From Rhizophagus irregularis (Eukaryota; Glomeromycota; Glomeromycetes; Glomerales; Glomeraceae), in NCBI RefSeq assembly GCF_026210795.1, contig NC_089439.1, positions 558,001 through 622,000 of the forward strand: a stretch of 64,000 bases of DNA. Direction: 5' to 3'. Both the position numbers and the translations under genes were made by a program. The notes under the pieces were generated by a model. The model was not told where the DNA came from and did no database searches. It worked only from the letters and a program-made list of their open reading frames with translations. Below are positions 24,791 to 36,947 of this stretch, piece by piece. The number at the start of each line of letters is the position of its first letter. Position 1 is the first letter of the stretch.

Positions 24791-24857
24791 TACGCGCATG
24801 ATGCCTGTTACATGTCTTCTTTTTATTCCAATATATAGTAACATTACATAACAAGTG

Positions 24858-25375
24858 TTACGGTACGTTTCGTCGAAGTCTATTTCGCCGAGACCATTTC
24901 GCCGAGGTCATTTCGCATGAGGGAATTTTCTCCGAAAAGATAATTCGTCGGATGGGCGTTTTGTCGAATAGGCATTTCATCAATCCTTTTCCCCCGAATA
25001 GTAAATATTAATGATTAACATAATTCCTTAATCAATACAGAGAAAATAAAAATGTTTCGGAAAATTGATGAGTACGATGAAAAATTTATTTTTCTTTACT
25101 GTAATTAAAATAAAATAAACAAACGTAACTTGTAATAATTTGTTTGTCTTATAAAAAAGAAAAGGAAAACTGAAAAATTTCATATCTTCGGCGAAATGTC
25201 CCTTCGCCGAAATAGCTTCGGCGAAATGCCCTTCGCAAAATGGTCATTCGGTAAAATGTCCATTCGGGGAAATGGCATTTCAGTAAAATGACACTTTAGT
25301 GAAACATCCCTTCGGCGAAATTGCTTCGATGAAATGGACTTTGGTAAAAAGTCCGGATACCCATAACAAGTGAGC
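24858..25375. mobile_element. Foldback-type repeat built of TTCGGCGAAATG-like units
   Basis: The left side carries ATTTCGCCGAG units and the right side (25193-25350) carries many TTCGGCGAAATGNCC units in the opposite orientation, separated by an A/T-rich centre with no open frame. The arrangement is a long imperfect inverted repeat made of degenerate subunits of about 18-20 bp. I take it as a foldback transposon relic. Confidence 0.6.
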
Positions 25376-27470
25376 AGTTATTATAAGATCATTAAGAATA
25401 CTGCCATGATCATTAGAAATTAAATTAATTCTACTGATATTGACTTCAATGTCATAAGAATATCGGTTACTAAAAATAACGACACGAACAAGTTTTTGAC
25501 AATTTAGAGTTTCTTATACCCGAAAGAAATTTCTCATTCAAAATACTGCTCCACCCATTTCAGGTCTCCTATTATCTATCTATCCAAGACACAAGTCCTA
25601 GTCTTGTTCAATAATATAATTAAAATATGGCCTACCTTTGATTGTATTAGCCAGAGAAGTAAATATGCTGACCGTATCAGTACTAGTGCTTCTGTATACA
25701 TGGTCGCTAACGCTACAAGAAACGAAAAGGCAAGGAGTGTTTCTTAGGAGTTAAATTTATACGAAAATATACAGAAGTTAATGTCTTGCGTAAGTTGCGT
25801 TGAGGAACGTCAAAATTTTATTTTTCTTTCTTTAGCATTTTCTGTGTAAAATACGTACAAAGAAAAAATAAAAAAACATATCAACAAAAGCAAAGTCTTC
25901 AGTATTTTACGTTAAGGATTTTAGTGGAGATTTAGTGCTTTTTTTAATGTCAATGATTTATTTATCTTTATATTATTTTTTTTCAATAACAAAGAAAGGA
26001 AATGATATTGGTGATATACAATATTTCTAATAATAAATATTAATTATTATCATAAATTCTAAATTCTACAGTTGCTGATGTTTAGCTGCTAGTGCTGCCG
26101 TCGTTGCAAATACATTCAAATAAAACTGGCGTCATTAAAAAAAAAAAGATTTTTTTAATAATATTGGAAACCCAAAAAATTGATTCTGTATTAAAGTGCT
26201 GTATTTATATTCAAGAAAATTTCATTGTTCTTGGAAACATGCAATTCAAAGTACCGTATATTAAATACTTACACTAAGTCCTAGTGATCTAATAGCATTC
26301 TGTCATATTTGAAACAATTCTTGTATAAAATGATGATGATCTGAATTATGGTATTTTTTTTTTTTTTTTTTTTTGTGGAGCTAATGACGTCACAAGGACG
26401 ATTTTTATTAATTTTGTAGATAATAGGCCAGTGAGTCCAAAAGACTCGGTGGCAATGAATCATACAAAAAATCTAAGTATACAACTAAACACGTAGAACG
26501 GTAGAAGTATACCTACGATGCTACACGTTTACGAACAAATTACAAAAAAAGACTAAACTCCCACTCGCAAAGCAGAAAATCCACCCAATAAGCTAGAATA
26601 ATCTGAATTATGGTAATTTGTTGGGTTTAAAAAAAGTACACAAAAGTTACGATAGAAGATAAAAATTTCTCTGTTATTATGATCGACGGTAACTTTGGCC
26701 AAATTCATAATACCGGCCAGAATTATGGCACTATGACATCGGCTAAATTTTAACCGATCATCACATTTTTTATTTTAAGTGCTTGATCGTAACTTCATTT
26801 CCAACTTAATAGTATCGTAATCATTATGACATAACAATCAATTAGAAAGTTCTTGGATTTTGGACAAAAATTTGTTACAACCTTCGAGAAGCCATTTGAA
26901 TTTTGATCTGTTCGATTACCTAGTTCGATTTCAAAAAATTTCGAGTTCAAGCACTTTATGGTAAAGGTTTTCGGGAGGGGAGAATAATGAAATCATAATA
27001 TTTCAGACCAATCATAATCATAATTTATCAAGTATGACCAAACGACTAAACTTTTACTACCGAATTTATAGAAAAACAAACATATGTATGAATATGCATA
27101 AATACAATTAATCATTTAGTAAATGAATGTTATTTGACTTCCCATAAATGGAATTATTATAATATGAGAAAAAAAATAAATAAACCAAGGAGAAAACTAA
27201 GTTAACCATAGCTTTTCCCGATAAAGACTAAACACAACATGAAAAAATGTAACATTATAATTGAAATTAATGTGGCACGGCGCGGATTTCATTGATTAGG
27301 TAATCAATCAATTTTGTTTAATAAAGTTTAATAACAAATAATAATATGCGCTTAATTTATTTGAACTTAATAAAATGTCCTTTTTTAAAATACATAATGA
27401 TAATGAAATAATTTACATTTGAAAAAAAAAAAAATGTTTTTTTAAATCATACAAAAAAAAAATTCTTACA
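25376..27470. other. Non-coding spacer
   Basis: A/T-rich, with a poly-T tract at 26347-26374. No gene is supported; short open frames here lack any codon pattern. Three direct copies of CAGAGTTTA sit at 27471-27497, at the end of the next gene. Confidence 0.3.
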
Positions 27471-27492
27471 GAGTTTACAGAGTTTACAGAGT

Positions 27493-28360
27493 TTACTGAG
27501 TTATTTCTTTCAATTTTTTGGAATTTCCAAGAACCGAATTATCAACAATAAAAGATTCGGAAGATTCATTAAATTCTTCAATTTCAATTTTAATAATACA
27601 TTTTGCTTCAAGCCAACCTGCGGCATCGACATCACATTCCCATTTTAACTTATTATCATTTTCTTCTAGGTAAATTCCAATCTTTTTACCATATTTTTGT
27701 AATATATAAAATCCACAATCAGAAAAAGGTAGTATAATTTCTTCTAACATCTTAATTTTTGGTTGAAGGAAAAAACTTTCTCTATCATGACAAGGAAATG
27801 TTATACTAATCTTATGAATATAAATTCCTTTTGCAGTTGAAATAAAAGATTCCATAATTCCGATAAATTTGTTCAACATTTCAACGTATGGATCAGGTTT
27901 TTCGATAATCGGAGGTGATGGTAATTCAATTTTTAATTGAAAAAAATCGATTTCCGATTCAATTTCTTCTTTAGTAATCATACTTGCACAACAACCCCTT
28001 GATATATCTTCTGGAGTTTGTTCATAATGTGCATAATCGCGCCAAAGGAATTTTCCTGTACGATAAAATTCTAGAATATAATGAAAAGCACGTCCATTTC
28101 TATCAAGGAACAACTCATTTCCATTTTCCAATTTTAACATTGATAAATTCTCATCTTTCAACATCGTACCAAGAAAAGATTCCGGTCGTGATAAGAGAGT
28201 ATCACGATGCGTCTCATACTATATTATGTAAGTAAATAGTTATATTTACCATGTAAGTAAATGGTTATATAATAAAATTTCGTTCCAAACTGATTCAATT
28301 AGTTACCTTAACACCACCGACATTTAAAATTATACGATCAATAGGAAGATTACTCGTCAT
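27493..28360 (-). CDS. KCTD-like BTB/T1 domain protein
   Basis: Two exons joined in phase 0: 28307-28360 (18 codons) and 27493-28218, giving about 259 residues. Exon 1 reads ...DRIILNVGGVK and exon 2 continues YETHRDTLLSRPESFLGTML. These, with FLDRNGRAFHYILEFYRTGK, are hallmarks of the potassium-channel tetramerisation (T1/BTB_2) domain of KCTD proteins, here at about residues 6-110. Such proteins oligomerise and often act as adaptors for Cullin-3 ubiquitin ligases; that is family knowledge, not shown here. The C-terminal half (about 120-259) has alternating hydrophobic and charged stretches, contains no transmembrane segment and is not recognised. The donor GTAACT and the acceptor AATATAG are visible. 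The gene stands alone between transposon debris and tandem repeats. Confidence 0.88.
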
Positions 28361-29568
28361 CGTAATAAAGTTTGACAAAAATTATAAGGTTTGACAAAAA
28401 TTATTAAAGTAAACGATTAAATGATTAGTTGGTTTAATAATAAAAAATATGTGGTGGATTTAAAAGAAATTTCTTGGAAAATTCCTTTGACAATGGAATG
28501 ACAAAGGAAAAAACCAAGAAATATTCTTATGGAAGAAAATTTTTTTAGAAAAAAGTAAAAAAAAAAAAACTGTATTGGACCCTTTTTTATAAGTGGCTTT
28601 TTTTCATTAAAATGATTTGTCATTAAAGTACACAAAAAAAATTTCAATTTTTTAACTTGACAACCGGAAAATAAATCCGATTATAAAAATTTATTAGTGA
28701 TACGTTATACTTTCATAGTAATATGCGATAAGAATTTTTTTTTTTTTTTTTTGTCATTCAAAAAGTTTTAAAAAAAACTAGTTTTTTTTTTAAAATCAAT
28801 AAAAATCAATAAAAAATCAATAAAACTCGTTTTTATCAGTTAATGAAATACTTTTATTGGTAAATTGAATGATAATAAAAATTCTTTTTGATTGAGAAAA
28901 AAAAAGTTTAAAAAAATTTTTGTTCTTTTCCATATAAAAATGAATAAATGAATGGACTTAACTGTTAATAATTTGATTGTCGGAGACCAATCTCCTAAGG
29001 CGAATGACGATCCCTTTGAAAAAAGTACAAAGTTTCATTCTTTCTTTGTTAATCAACTAACTGTATTAAGCCAATATAATCAAACGAATATAATCAAGCC
29101 ATTGTTCTTTATAAAGTTATCTAAAACCCGATGATAACAGAAAAGAGTCATATGAGCTTTGATTCTTGTGTAAAAAAATCTGTTTTGGTTTCTTGTGAAC
29201 ATTATTAAGGATTTCTAATTTTCATGAATGAAATTAATTAAGAATTTCGTTCATGTTTGAGATTCATCTAACCTGTTACCGGCCACTGTTACATTCACTG
29301 TTGCGGTCACAATGAAAAAAAGCGGACCATTGCTTATAATGTCTAGATTTTCGGATAAATGATTTCCCTTGAAAAATCCGCAGAAAATTTGAGGTTAACG
29401 AAAAATGTGTGGAATATACAGTAGGATGATTCGAGGTTTTTAATGCGACATGGAAATAGAGAATTCGTCTCGTGACAAGTGCGTTGAAATATATGCCTGC
29501 TATGGAAGATTCGAAATTCATTAGTTTTTTTTTATAAAAAAAAAATCTGGATACTTATGTAAAATTAC
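28361..29568. other. Non-coding spacer
   Basis: A/T-rich sequence with poly-T and poly-A runs. Open frames on either strand are short and lack motifs. Confidence 0.35.
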
Positions 29569-29697
29569 CCTTTGATAAAAAAATTCATTGAACGCATCGA
29601 AGTAAATATATGTAAAATCGCCCTTTGATTAAAAAATTCATTAAACGCATTGAACGCATCAAAATAAATATATGTAAAATCGCCCTTTGAAAATTTT
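29569..29697 (+). repeat. Two-copy tandem repeat with internal ACGCAT units
   Basis: Two copies of a unit of about 60 bp containing AAAATTCATTRAACGCAT and ATATATGTAAAATCGCCCTT. The second copy holds an extra TTGAACGCAT. Confidence 0.65.
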
Positions 29698-29803
29698 CTT
29701 TATTTTTTTTTTTAAAAAAAAATTGGATTATATCGTTAACCTGTAATTGTAATTAAAATTTAAAATTTGAGATTTTTTGTAATTTGGGTCAGAAATTATG
29801 AGC

Positions 29804-30020
29804 CAAATACCCAAATATGCTAAATACCCAAATATACTAAATACCCAAATATGCTAAATACCCAAATATACTAAATACCCAAATATGCTAAATACCCAAA
29901 TATACTAAATACCCAAATATGCTAAATATCTAAATTTGCTAAATACCCAAATATGCTAAATACCAAAATATGCTAAATATTCAAATATGCTAAATACCCA
30001 AAATCCCAAATATGCTAAAT
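29804..30020 (+). repeat. 17-bp tandem repeat (TAAATACCCAAATATRC)
   Basis: About twelve copies of a 17-bp unit. Early copies alternate between an ending in GC and one in AC, so the array has a higher-order 34-bp period. Later copies are degenerate or shortened. It is a minisatellite, not a CRISPR: there are no unique spacers. Confidence 0.9.
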
Positions 30021-30122
30021 ATGTTTGCGATGTGGTATTGAAGTAAACCTATATAAATTCTATGATAAAAAAAAAAGATTCAGGTGATTAATATAGAGCG
30101 TATCAGAATAAATTATAAATTC

Positions 30123-30152
<30 letters not shown>
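30123..30152 (+). repeat. AAT microsatellite
   Basis: Ten uninterrupted AAT triplets. Confidence 0.9.
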
Positions 30153-30154
<2 letters not shown>

Positions 30155-30477
30155 ATTATTTGATAGTATAAAATTTTTTTAATCATTTTTTTATTATAAA
30201 ATTTTCACATGACAAGTAGAAGAGAAAATATATATTTAACAAAAAAAAAAAAAAAAGAAAAATATGAAAATAGAAATAATAGAAAAAAAAAATATTTATA
30301 AAGAAAATTGATAAAGTGAATTCATAAATTGGAAACCTACGAAAAAAAGCGAACGGATGAATTTTTTGTGATAAATTTTTCTACAAATGTAACATGCATA
30401 AATTAAAAGGGGAGGATTATATAGAATTTATTAAATTTACTAAATTAAAAATTAAAGAAAGTACTTTTTTTTTATGT

Positions 30478-30545
30478 GAATTTTGATTTTTTTGGGATTT
30501 TTTGGGATTTTTGGGGATTTTTGGGGATTTTTGTGATTTTTGGGG
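30478..30545 (+). repeat. TTTTTGGGGAT-type tandem repeat
   Basis: Successive copies of TTTTTGGGA or TTTTTGGGGA, an 8-11 bp unit with G runs of three to five. Confidence 0.7.
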
Positions 30546-30786
30546 GTTGGTTAGGGATAATGTTTGATAATATTTGGTAATATTTATAGGATTCATAATA
30601 CAAAAGTTTTTGACCTCTAAATAATGTATATATATATATAAATAAATCTTAAGAGGTGTTGTTACCTGACACCGAAAAAAATTTTTCTTCTATAAAGAAT
30701 TTTATAAAAAATGCGAATCTTAAAATTGTGTTTATTATGATTGTTGTTTAAATTTCCGTTACGCTTTCTTTTTTTAAAAAATATCC

Positions 30787-31548
30787 TCAGTGAGCAACTT
30801 CTTGATCTCGCCCCGTCGGCACGTGATTTATTAAAGTATCCGGTGATGACGAAGGCTTTAAATCAAGGGTTGCTGAGCATTTTAACTTTTCTTCCTTCCA
30901 GTTTGCAGCAAAATATTTTTTCTTTAAATAATCTTCACCAAGATTCTTTTCGTTATTAAGAATAAATTTTGGTGAAATAGAATCTTGAGATGAAGGGAAA
31001 TTCATGGCATTCGTAGTAAAAATTACAAGTTTTTGTAGGTCATCCAATTTACAAGTAGATAAATCGATATTACGAAACATTCGAACTTTTTGTTTTGAAG
31101 TATTAATATCACTATATACAGGATTCTAAGAAGAAAGGAAGGAAGGAAAAAAAAAAGGGACGCAAAAGCATTAAATCTAAAGAAAAATTTTAATAATAAA
31201 AAGAAGAATAAGAAAAATGATTAAAATAAAAAATACCTTTTTAGAATTTTTTAAACCTTGAGTTAATTTATAAAGATTATTAACCAAATCCTCAATTCTA
31301 GCCAAACGTTCAGTAAGTAATTTCATACAATTACCAGAATCATTACAACTATTACAATCTTTTGAATGATCATTATTATTATTATTATTATTATTAATAT
31401 TATTATTTGGTTTAATAATTCTTTCGTAAGGTGAAGGTGAAGTATAAAAAGCTTTGGTTAATTTAATTCTTTGAACTCGAGAGCAATTAGATCCTCTTAT
31501 TTGTTCAAAATATTTGTTACTATTTTGAGAAGTCATTGTGCGAGTCAT
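30787..31548 (-). CDS. CxxC/coiled-coil protein of unknown family, member 1
   Basis: Two exons joined in phase 0 (31237-31548 and 30787-31125), about 216 residues. I do not recognise a named family, but it has a clear paralogue at 62573-63384. Shared features in order: a basic N-terminus (NCSRVQRIKL), a Cys pair (CNSCNDSGNCMKLLTERLAR), a short amphipathic helix (RIEDLVNNLYKL), an intron at the same place just after a Lys codon, and then FRNIDLSTCKLDDLQKLV followed by TTNAM. An Asn run in exon 1 comes from an AAT microsatellite. The tail after TTNAM does not resemble that of the paralogue and ends near the repeat at the gene's 3' edge. The Cys pair could bind a metal; the helix suggests dimerisation. 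Both are inferences. No signal peptide or membrane segment is seen. Confidence 0.75.
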
Positions 31549-34500
31549 GTTTTTTTTTTTATAATTTTTGTAGAAAAAAAAAATGTGTATTTAATGTGTA
31601 TATAAAATAAAATGTATTTAAAATATTTAAAATGTATTTATATCTTTCACTTTTTTTTTTTAGTTGTTTGGTTTCTTTTTTAAAAAAAAAACAAAAAAAG
31701 ATTTTTTGGATTTATATTTATAAAAAAAAAATGCTTAAAGCCGCAGTCTCGGAATTTCGGATGATTTCCATATATACATATATAGTTACATAAAAATTGA
31801 AAATGGAATAACAATTCCGTGTAAATCCAACGGAGTTAGATGAGTAACATAAAATCAAAATATAGACGGATTTCATTGTTTTTGAACAGCCATTTAATCA
31901 TTGAAAAAGAAATTTTCCCTGAAAATGAAATGAAATAAAAATAAAATAAAAAATATGTTTATTCCGAAAGTTAAAAGTTCAAGGATGATTGTATTAAAAT
32001 AATTTTTTAGGCGTACAATTTCAAAATAATATACTTTGAAATTTTTTCTTCAAATACTCTTTTTTTAATCCGTTAAAGTAATTCTAGGAAGTAAGAATTA
32101 TTTTATTACCATATTTAAAAAAAATTTCATAAATTTTTTTTTTTAAAACAATAATAATAAATATATTGTAATAATATTATATATACAATATATTTTAACG
32201 GAAAAATTATATAAGTGGCTGAGTGTTTTAATAAAACTAAACAATTTTAGAAATTGAATGAATAAGAAAATGATCGGTTGGTGAACTTTGTGGCTCGCAA
32301 TTAGTTTAAAAAATCCCAAATAAAGAATTGAAATTTTGATCTTATGCAATTAATTTAAATCGAGTTACACACGTTTTATAACACATAAAGAAAAAGGAAA
32401 CTTTTGATTCTCAATAAACATTAAACGATTCGTTTTAAAACTATTATTAGTAAATTGTTTGATGACGAGATCGTTTCATTAATGAGAATGCTTTAATTCC
32501 TAATTAAACCAATTCGTTGTAAATAAGTTTAGAATCTAACTACTTTTTTTGTTAAGTTTTTCTCAAACATTAATGTAATACTCACATAAAAAGTCATTGT
32601 CCCTAATTATGTTAGAAACATAATAAATTTATTTTAAGTATTTCCATTGTATGAACATAACAATATGATTTTTTTTTTACAAGGTTGGAATTCGTTGTCC
32701 TTTAAAACGAATTAAATTTCAACCAATTAAATTTCATATTTTCATATCCTTGTTAATAATAATACTAATAATAAAGTCGTTGTCAAATATCCCAAAGTTT
32801 TGAATTTCAGGTTTTAGTAATCAAAAAATATATATCCTTCCTTGTCATTATTGTTAATTAAAAATTGAGTAAACAATGAATAACTCCGACATAATCTCAC
32901 GCGTGTGGCTTACGTCAGTTAGATATTTATATAAATTCTAAAAATATTGAATTATGATTAGCATAAATTACCAGTTTATAGGAGGATGTTAATTTCCTAT
33001 TTCTCCAATTTTTTCTATAGTTGGAAATCATAAATATCATTCGGAGTTTTTGTTAATTTCCTTTTATAAAAATAATAATTTTATTTTTATATTTTTTATA
33101 TTTTTTTTATATTTTTTTTTATATAAACAACTATAAACAACACTATAAACAGTAATAAATAGTATAAACAGTATAAACTGCATAAAAAGTACAAGTAAAG
33201 AAATTTCTTATTGGCAACAATACATAATTTTTTGACCCTTACTCGCCACACAAACACAAAAAAAGCCACTATATATATATATAACATATATATATAATCA
33301 CCAAAGTGACAAAAAAACAAATTAATTGTTATTTGTTGATCATTTATAAAACGTAATAAAGACTCCTTGTTTATCAAATTTGTATTATTCATTCATTCAT
33401 CGTATAACCAGTATCTTGGTAAACGGCGATTAAATTCCGAAAGGAAGAAAATAATAGTAAAAATGATAATAACAATAACACATAATAAACAATCTGATCT
33501 TTCTTATCAATGAAAATAAATCTATTTTTTCTTAATCGCAATATACCGATTAAAGTTTATCTGGTGTTATCACTTATCAGTTATACCTGGAATAATCAAA
33601 TTTAAAATTTACCGAAATCATTTCGGTATCGGATCTTTTTAATTATTTCCGATAAAAAACTTTCCTTTATGTCCTAGAATTGTAAAATTTTGTTCTTTTG
33701 CTTTCTTTTGCTACTTTGAACTTTGAAATGAAAAAAAGTATTATCATTAAAAGGTTCAAATTCAGTGTTCAATTTCTTTACGTTATTTGGTGATCTATTG
33801 AGTGAATAATACGTATTTAGATACAAAGAGGCCTTATTCGCTACGTAAGTAGAAATCAAATACTTGTTATGTTAACTATTATGACTTAACGTGACATCAT
33901 AAAATGATTTACGATGCATGCGCTGTCATGGGGCTTATTGTGGCAAATTTTGAACTACACATTATAGAATGAATTTTACAGTTTTTATTATACGCAATTC
34001 CGCATTTTTTTTTCATGTATGTAAAAATTATACAGTTGAACAAAAAAGTGAATTTCCGCGCTAAAAATAATAACAATATCAAATTTTTTTACGAAAAAAA
34101 TTAAATTGTTACAATTTTTAAAAAAATTTTAAAAAAAATTATTGCCGTGTTTAGCTGTTTAACCTTATCTTTTTCGTTTATTGTAAGTACTAAAAATAAC
34201 AATTAAAATGCATGATAATAAAATAAATTCTTGCTTATTAAAAAAAAAACAAAAAATAGTAATAATAAATAAATAAAAAAAAATAAAAATAATAAAAAAA
34301 ATAAATTTAAAATAAATTTAAAAATATTAATTTAAATTATTCGTTTAAAACTCACTTAAATAAATTAAGTACTATAAAAAGTAAAAAGAAAAAAAATTTA
34401 TAATTTATAATTTATAATTTATAATTTATAAAGTTCATTTTTCAATTATAAAGGAAGGAAATTTTTACTTTTGAAAAAAAAAAATAATTTGGGTCGTAAT

Positions 34501-36672
34501 TTTTACTTTTGAAAAAAAAAAATTAGTGTCGTACGTGTCGTACAAAATGACCGATCCAGCAAATTTATAGTTCAAATAATAGTTATTTCTAAAATTGTCG
34601 AGATAATAAAATTTATTTATTTATCTCTGTGTTCTCCATTGTCATAATTATTTTGATATTAGTGTTTATTTTTTGTTGAACGAATCACAAAATTTTAATA
34701 AAAATATGAAAATATGTATGAAAAATACCGGAATTTATTCAAATAGAATAGAACATGTGAAATATCGGAATTCTTTTTTTTCCAATTTTTTCCCAAGTTT
34801 ATTATTTTTTTTATTATTGTTATGATTTAAATATTTCAATATTTCAAATGATTGGTGCGATTATTAAAATTACCTAAAATTAAAAAGTAACTTTAAATTT
34901 GGTAGGTAATTTCATAATTACATACATTTCTTGTTTTTTTAAAATGTTATTAGTTCTAATATATGAAATTCCCGAATCTGGTCATGAATTACCGAATGCT
35001 TTTGGATAATTATTTCGGCATTGTGCGAAAAAAAAAAACTTTATTTTTCTACTTAATGATAAAATATAAATGTGATAATTCATAATTATCTTGGGAATAT
35101 CCTAAAAAGGAAGATAATATTAACAGTTGAATATTAAATATTCGTTAATTCCATTTTTTTTTTCGTAGAATGAAAAAAAAAAAATTATTTCACATTTTTC
35201 ATATTTCACTAACCAAGGATAGTATCACAATTGGGTAAATCTTTCGTCGATTGCCGAATTTTATGGAAACGATCATTAACTGCGCAATTTTAGATTTGCA
35301 GATGATGTTCGGAATGTTCGGAATTAATCATTTAATTCCGCAACATGCGCGCTAAGCGGGCTATCAACCTATTATACGTCCGCACATGACGGGTAATACT
35401 ATTTATAGATCTCGTCCTAGTAACACCATTCTGCAATTCATTCAAACCTTATGACTTATTATTCAAGGAATAAAATTCCTGAATTAATAAAAGATCGATG
35501 AGTATAGATTATCAATCATGTTTTGAAAGCCTTTAAAGCCTTTTAAAGAATCGGTAAATTCTAATAATAGAAGTAATATATTGTTTAACTATTATTTATT
35601 TATTTTTAATTTTTAACGATTTTTTTTGTTTAGAGGTCTAAGCCTGTTCTACTAGCGGGGCAGTTATGGTATTATAATAACGATTCGTTACAAAAAATTT
35701 TATCATGAATGAACATGTGAAGTCATAATATGCACATTAATTAATTATATGAGAATTGATAATAATTATATGTATGTGATTAATAAAATTTAATAAAGAA
35801 ATAAAAAATTTTCGCGTTATAAGAATGTTTTTTTACGGAATTTCTAAAAATCTTTCATAAACCTTAATACATTGATTATCATTGCTTATGAAAAGTGAAA
35901 ATTGTGGCAGTGTAAAAAATAAATTCCCTATTTACTATGTAATTTGTCGAATAATGTGAACATTTACGGTCAAATTTCGTTACAATGACGCTCTCTCGAG
36001 TATGTTATCAGAGAAGAATACGCATTTTTTTTCTAATTTTTTTTTTTTTTTAAAAAAAAATTGGTTATTTTAAAAAATTGGTGGATATAATGACAATTTT
36101 TTTTATTAAAAACACCCTTAAGGCCTTAAAACCTAGACACCTCACTTCTTTTAAATATTGGTCACTAGAAAATATTTTGACTTTTTTTTAGCGCGCTTCA
36201 AAGATTCTTTATGGTTACCTTTAAAATTATACATCTTTATGTACTTTTAAATATTATGTACTTTTAAATATGATGTACTTTTGTATATTATGTTTTACTT
36301 GCGGAGGGGTAACAATATTGCGTCTACGAAATATTTGCGTTGTCACGCTAATTATATTAACCACGTTAACGAAGTCAGTATATCGCGACGAGCCAAATCT
36401 ATTGTTTGATAATACGTAAAAAAAAGTGTAAGAACTTTTTCTCATGTTTTATATTTTTTATACTTGCAATATTTATATTCGCTCAAAGGGAACAAAGTAA
36501 CGAACTCTTTCTCATGTTTTATATTTTTTATACTTACAATAAATTATTTACCATTTTTTAGTTTTTATGCTCAAGTAACTTGCGTATATTGAGGTAATTA
36601 ATTTTTACGTTACTTTTACATTTGATAATGTAACAACTATTAGGTGAATGTTGTAAATTATAATAACATACC
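31549..36672. other. Long A/T-rich intergenic region
   Basis: About 5 kb without a supported gene. It contains homopolymer runs, a TTTATAA repeat near 34395-34432, and a direct repeat of about 40 bp (TCATGTTTTATATTTTTTAT) at 36433-36470 and 36503-36541. Hydrophobic open frames here follow from T-rich composition. Confidence 0.4.
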
Positions 36673-36947
36673 ATGTTTATGCCATGTTTAACTGTATTAT
36701 TTTTAATAAGTATGTTTTCTTGGTCGAATTCTTTGAATGGCGATCCAGCTGACTTAGATAAGTTAAAGGTAATTGAAATGAAATTTAATGTTATACAAAT
36801 TAGAAAATCAATTGAAGTTTCAATATCTTTTTATTTATTTATTTATTTATTTATTTTTTGTAGAAAGTTACAATAGTCAATACATTAGCAATACATCAGT
36901 CGCTCGATTACAAAATCAGAGGCGAAGATAATTGTAAAACCTTATAA
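36673..36947 (+). CDS. Candidate small secreted protein
   Basis: Two exons joined in phase 0 (36673-36768 and 36864-36947) give 59 residues. The N-terminus (MFMPCLTVLFLISMFSWSNS) has the hydrophobic core and small residues of a cleavable signal peptide, with likely cleavage near SNS-LNG. The donor is AAG|GTAATT and the acceptor TTTTTGTAG. The mature part is short and contains KKVTIVNTLAIHQSL and one Cys near the end. The VTIVN start after the signal region is faintly like plant S1-type secreted proteins, but that is weak. The gene may be longer, since a further exon could follow the TAA if another splice exists. It could be an effector-like protein; nothing beyond secretion is supported. Confidence 0.45.

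Noticed and set aside
29804-30020. Regular short repeats that could suggest a CRISPR array
   Set aside because: Units are directly adjacent with no unique spacers, and the window is eukaryotic.
33096-33392. Hydrophobic open frame as a possible membrane protein
   Set aside because: The hydrophobicity comes from T-rich low-complexity DNA; no homologue-like motif or intron signal is present.
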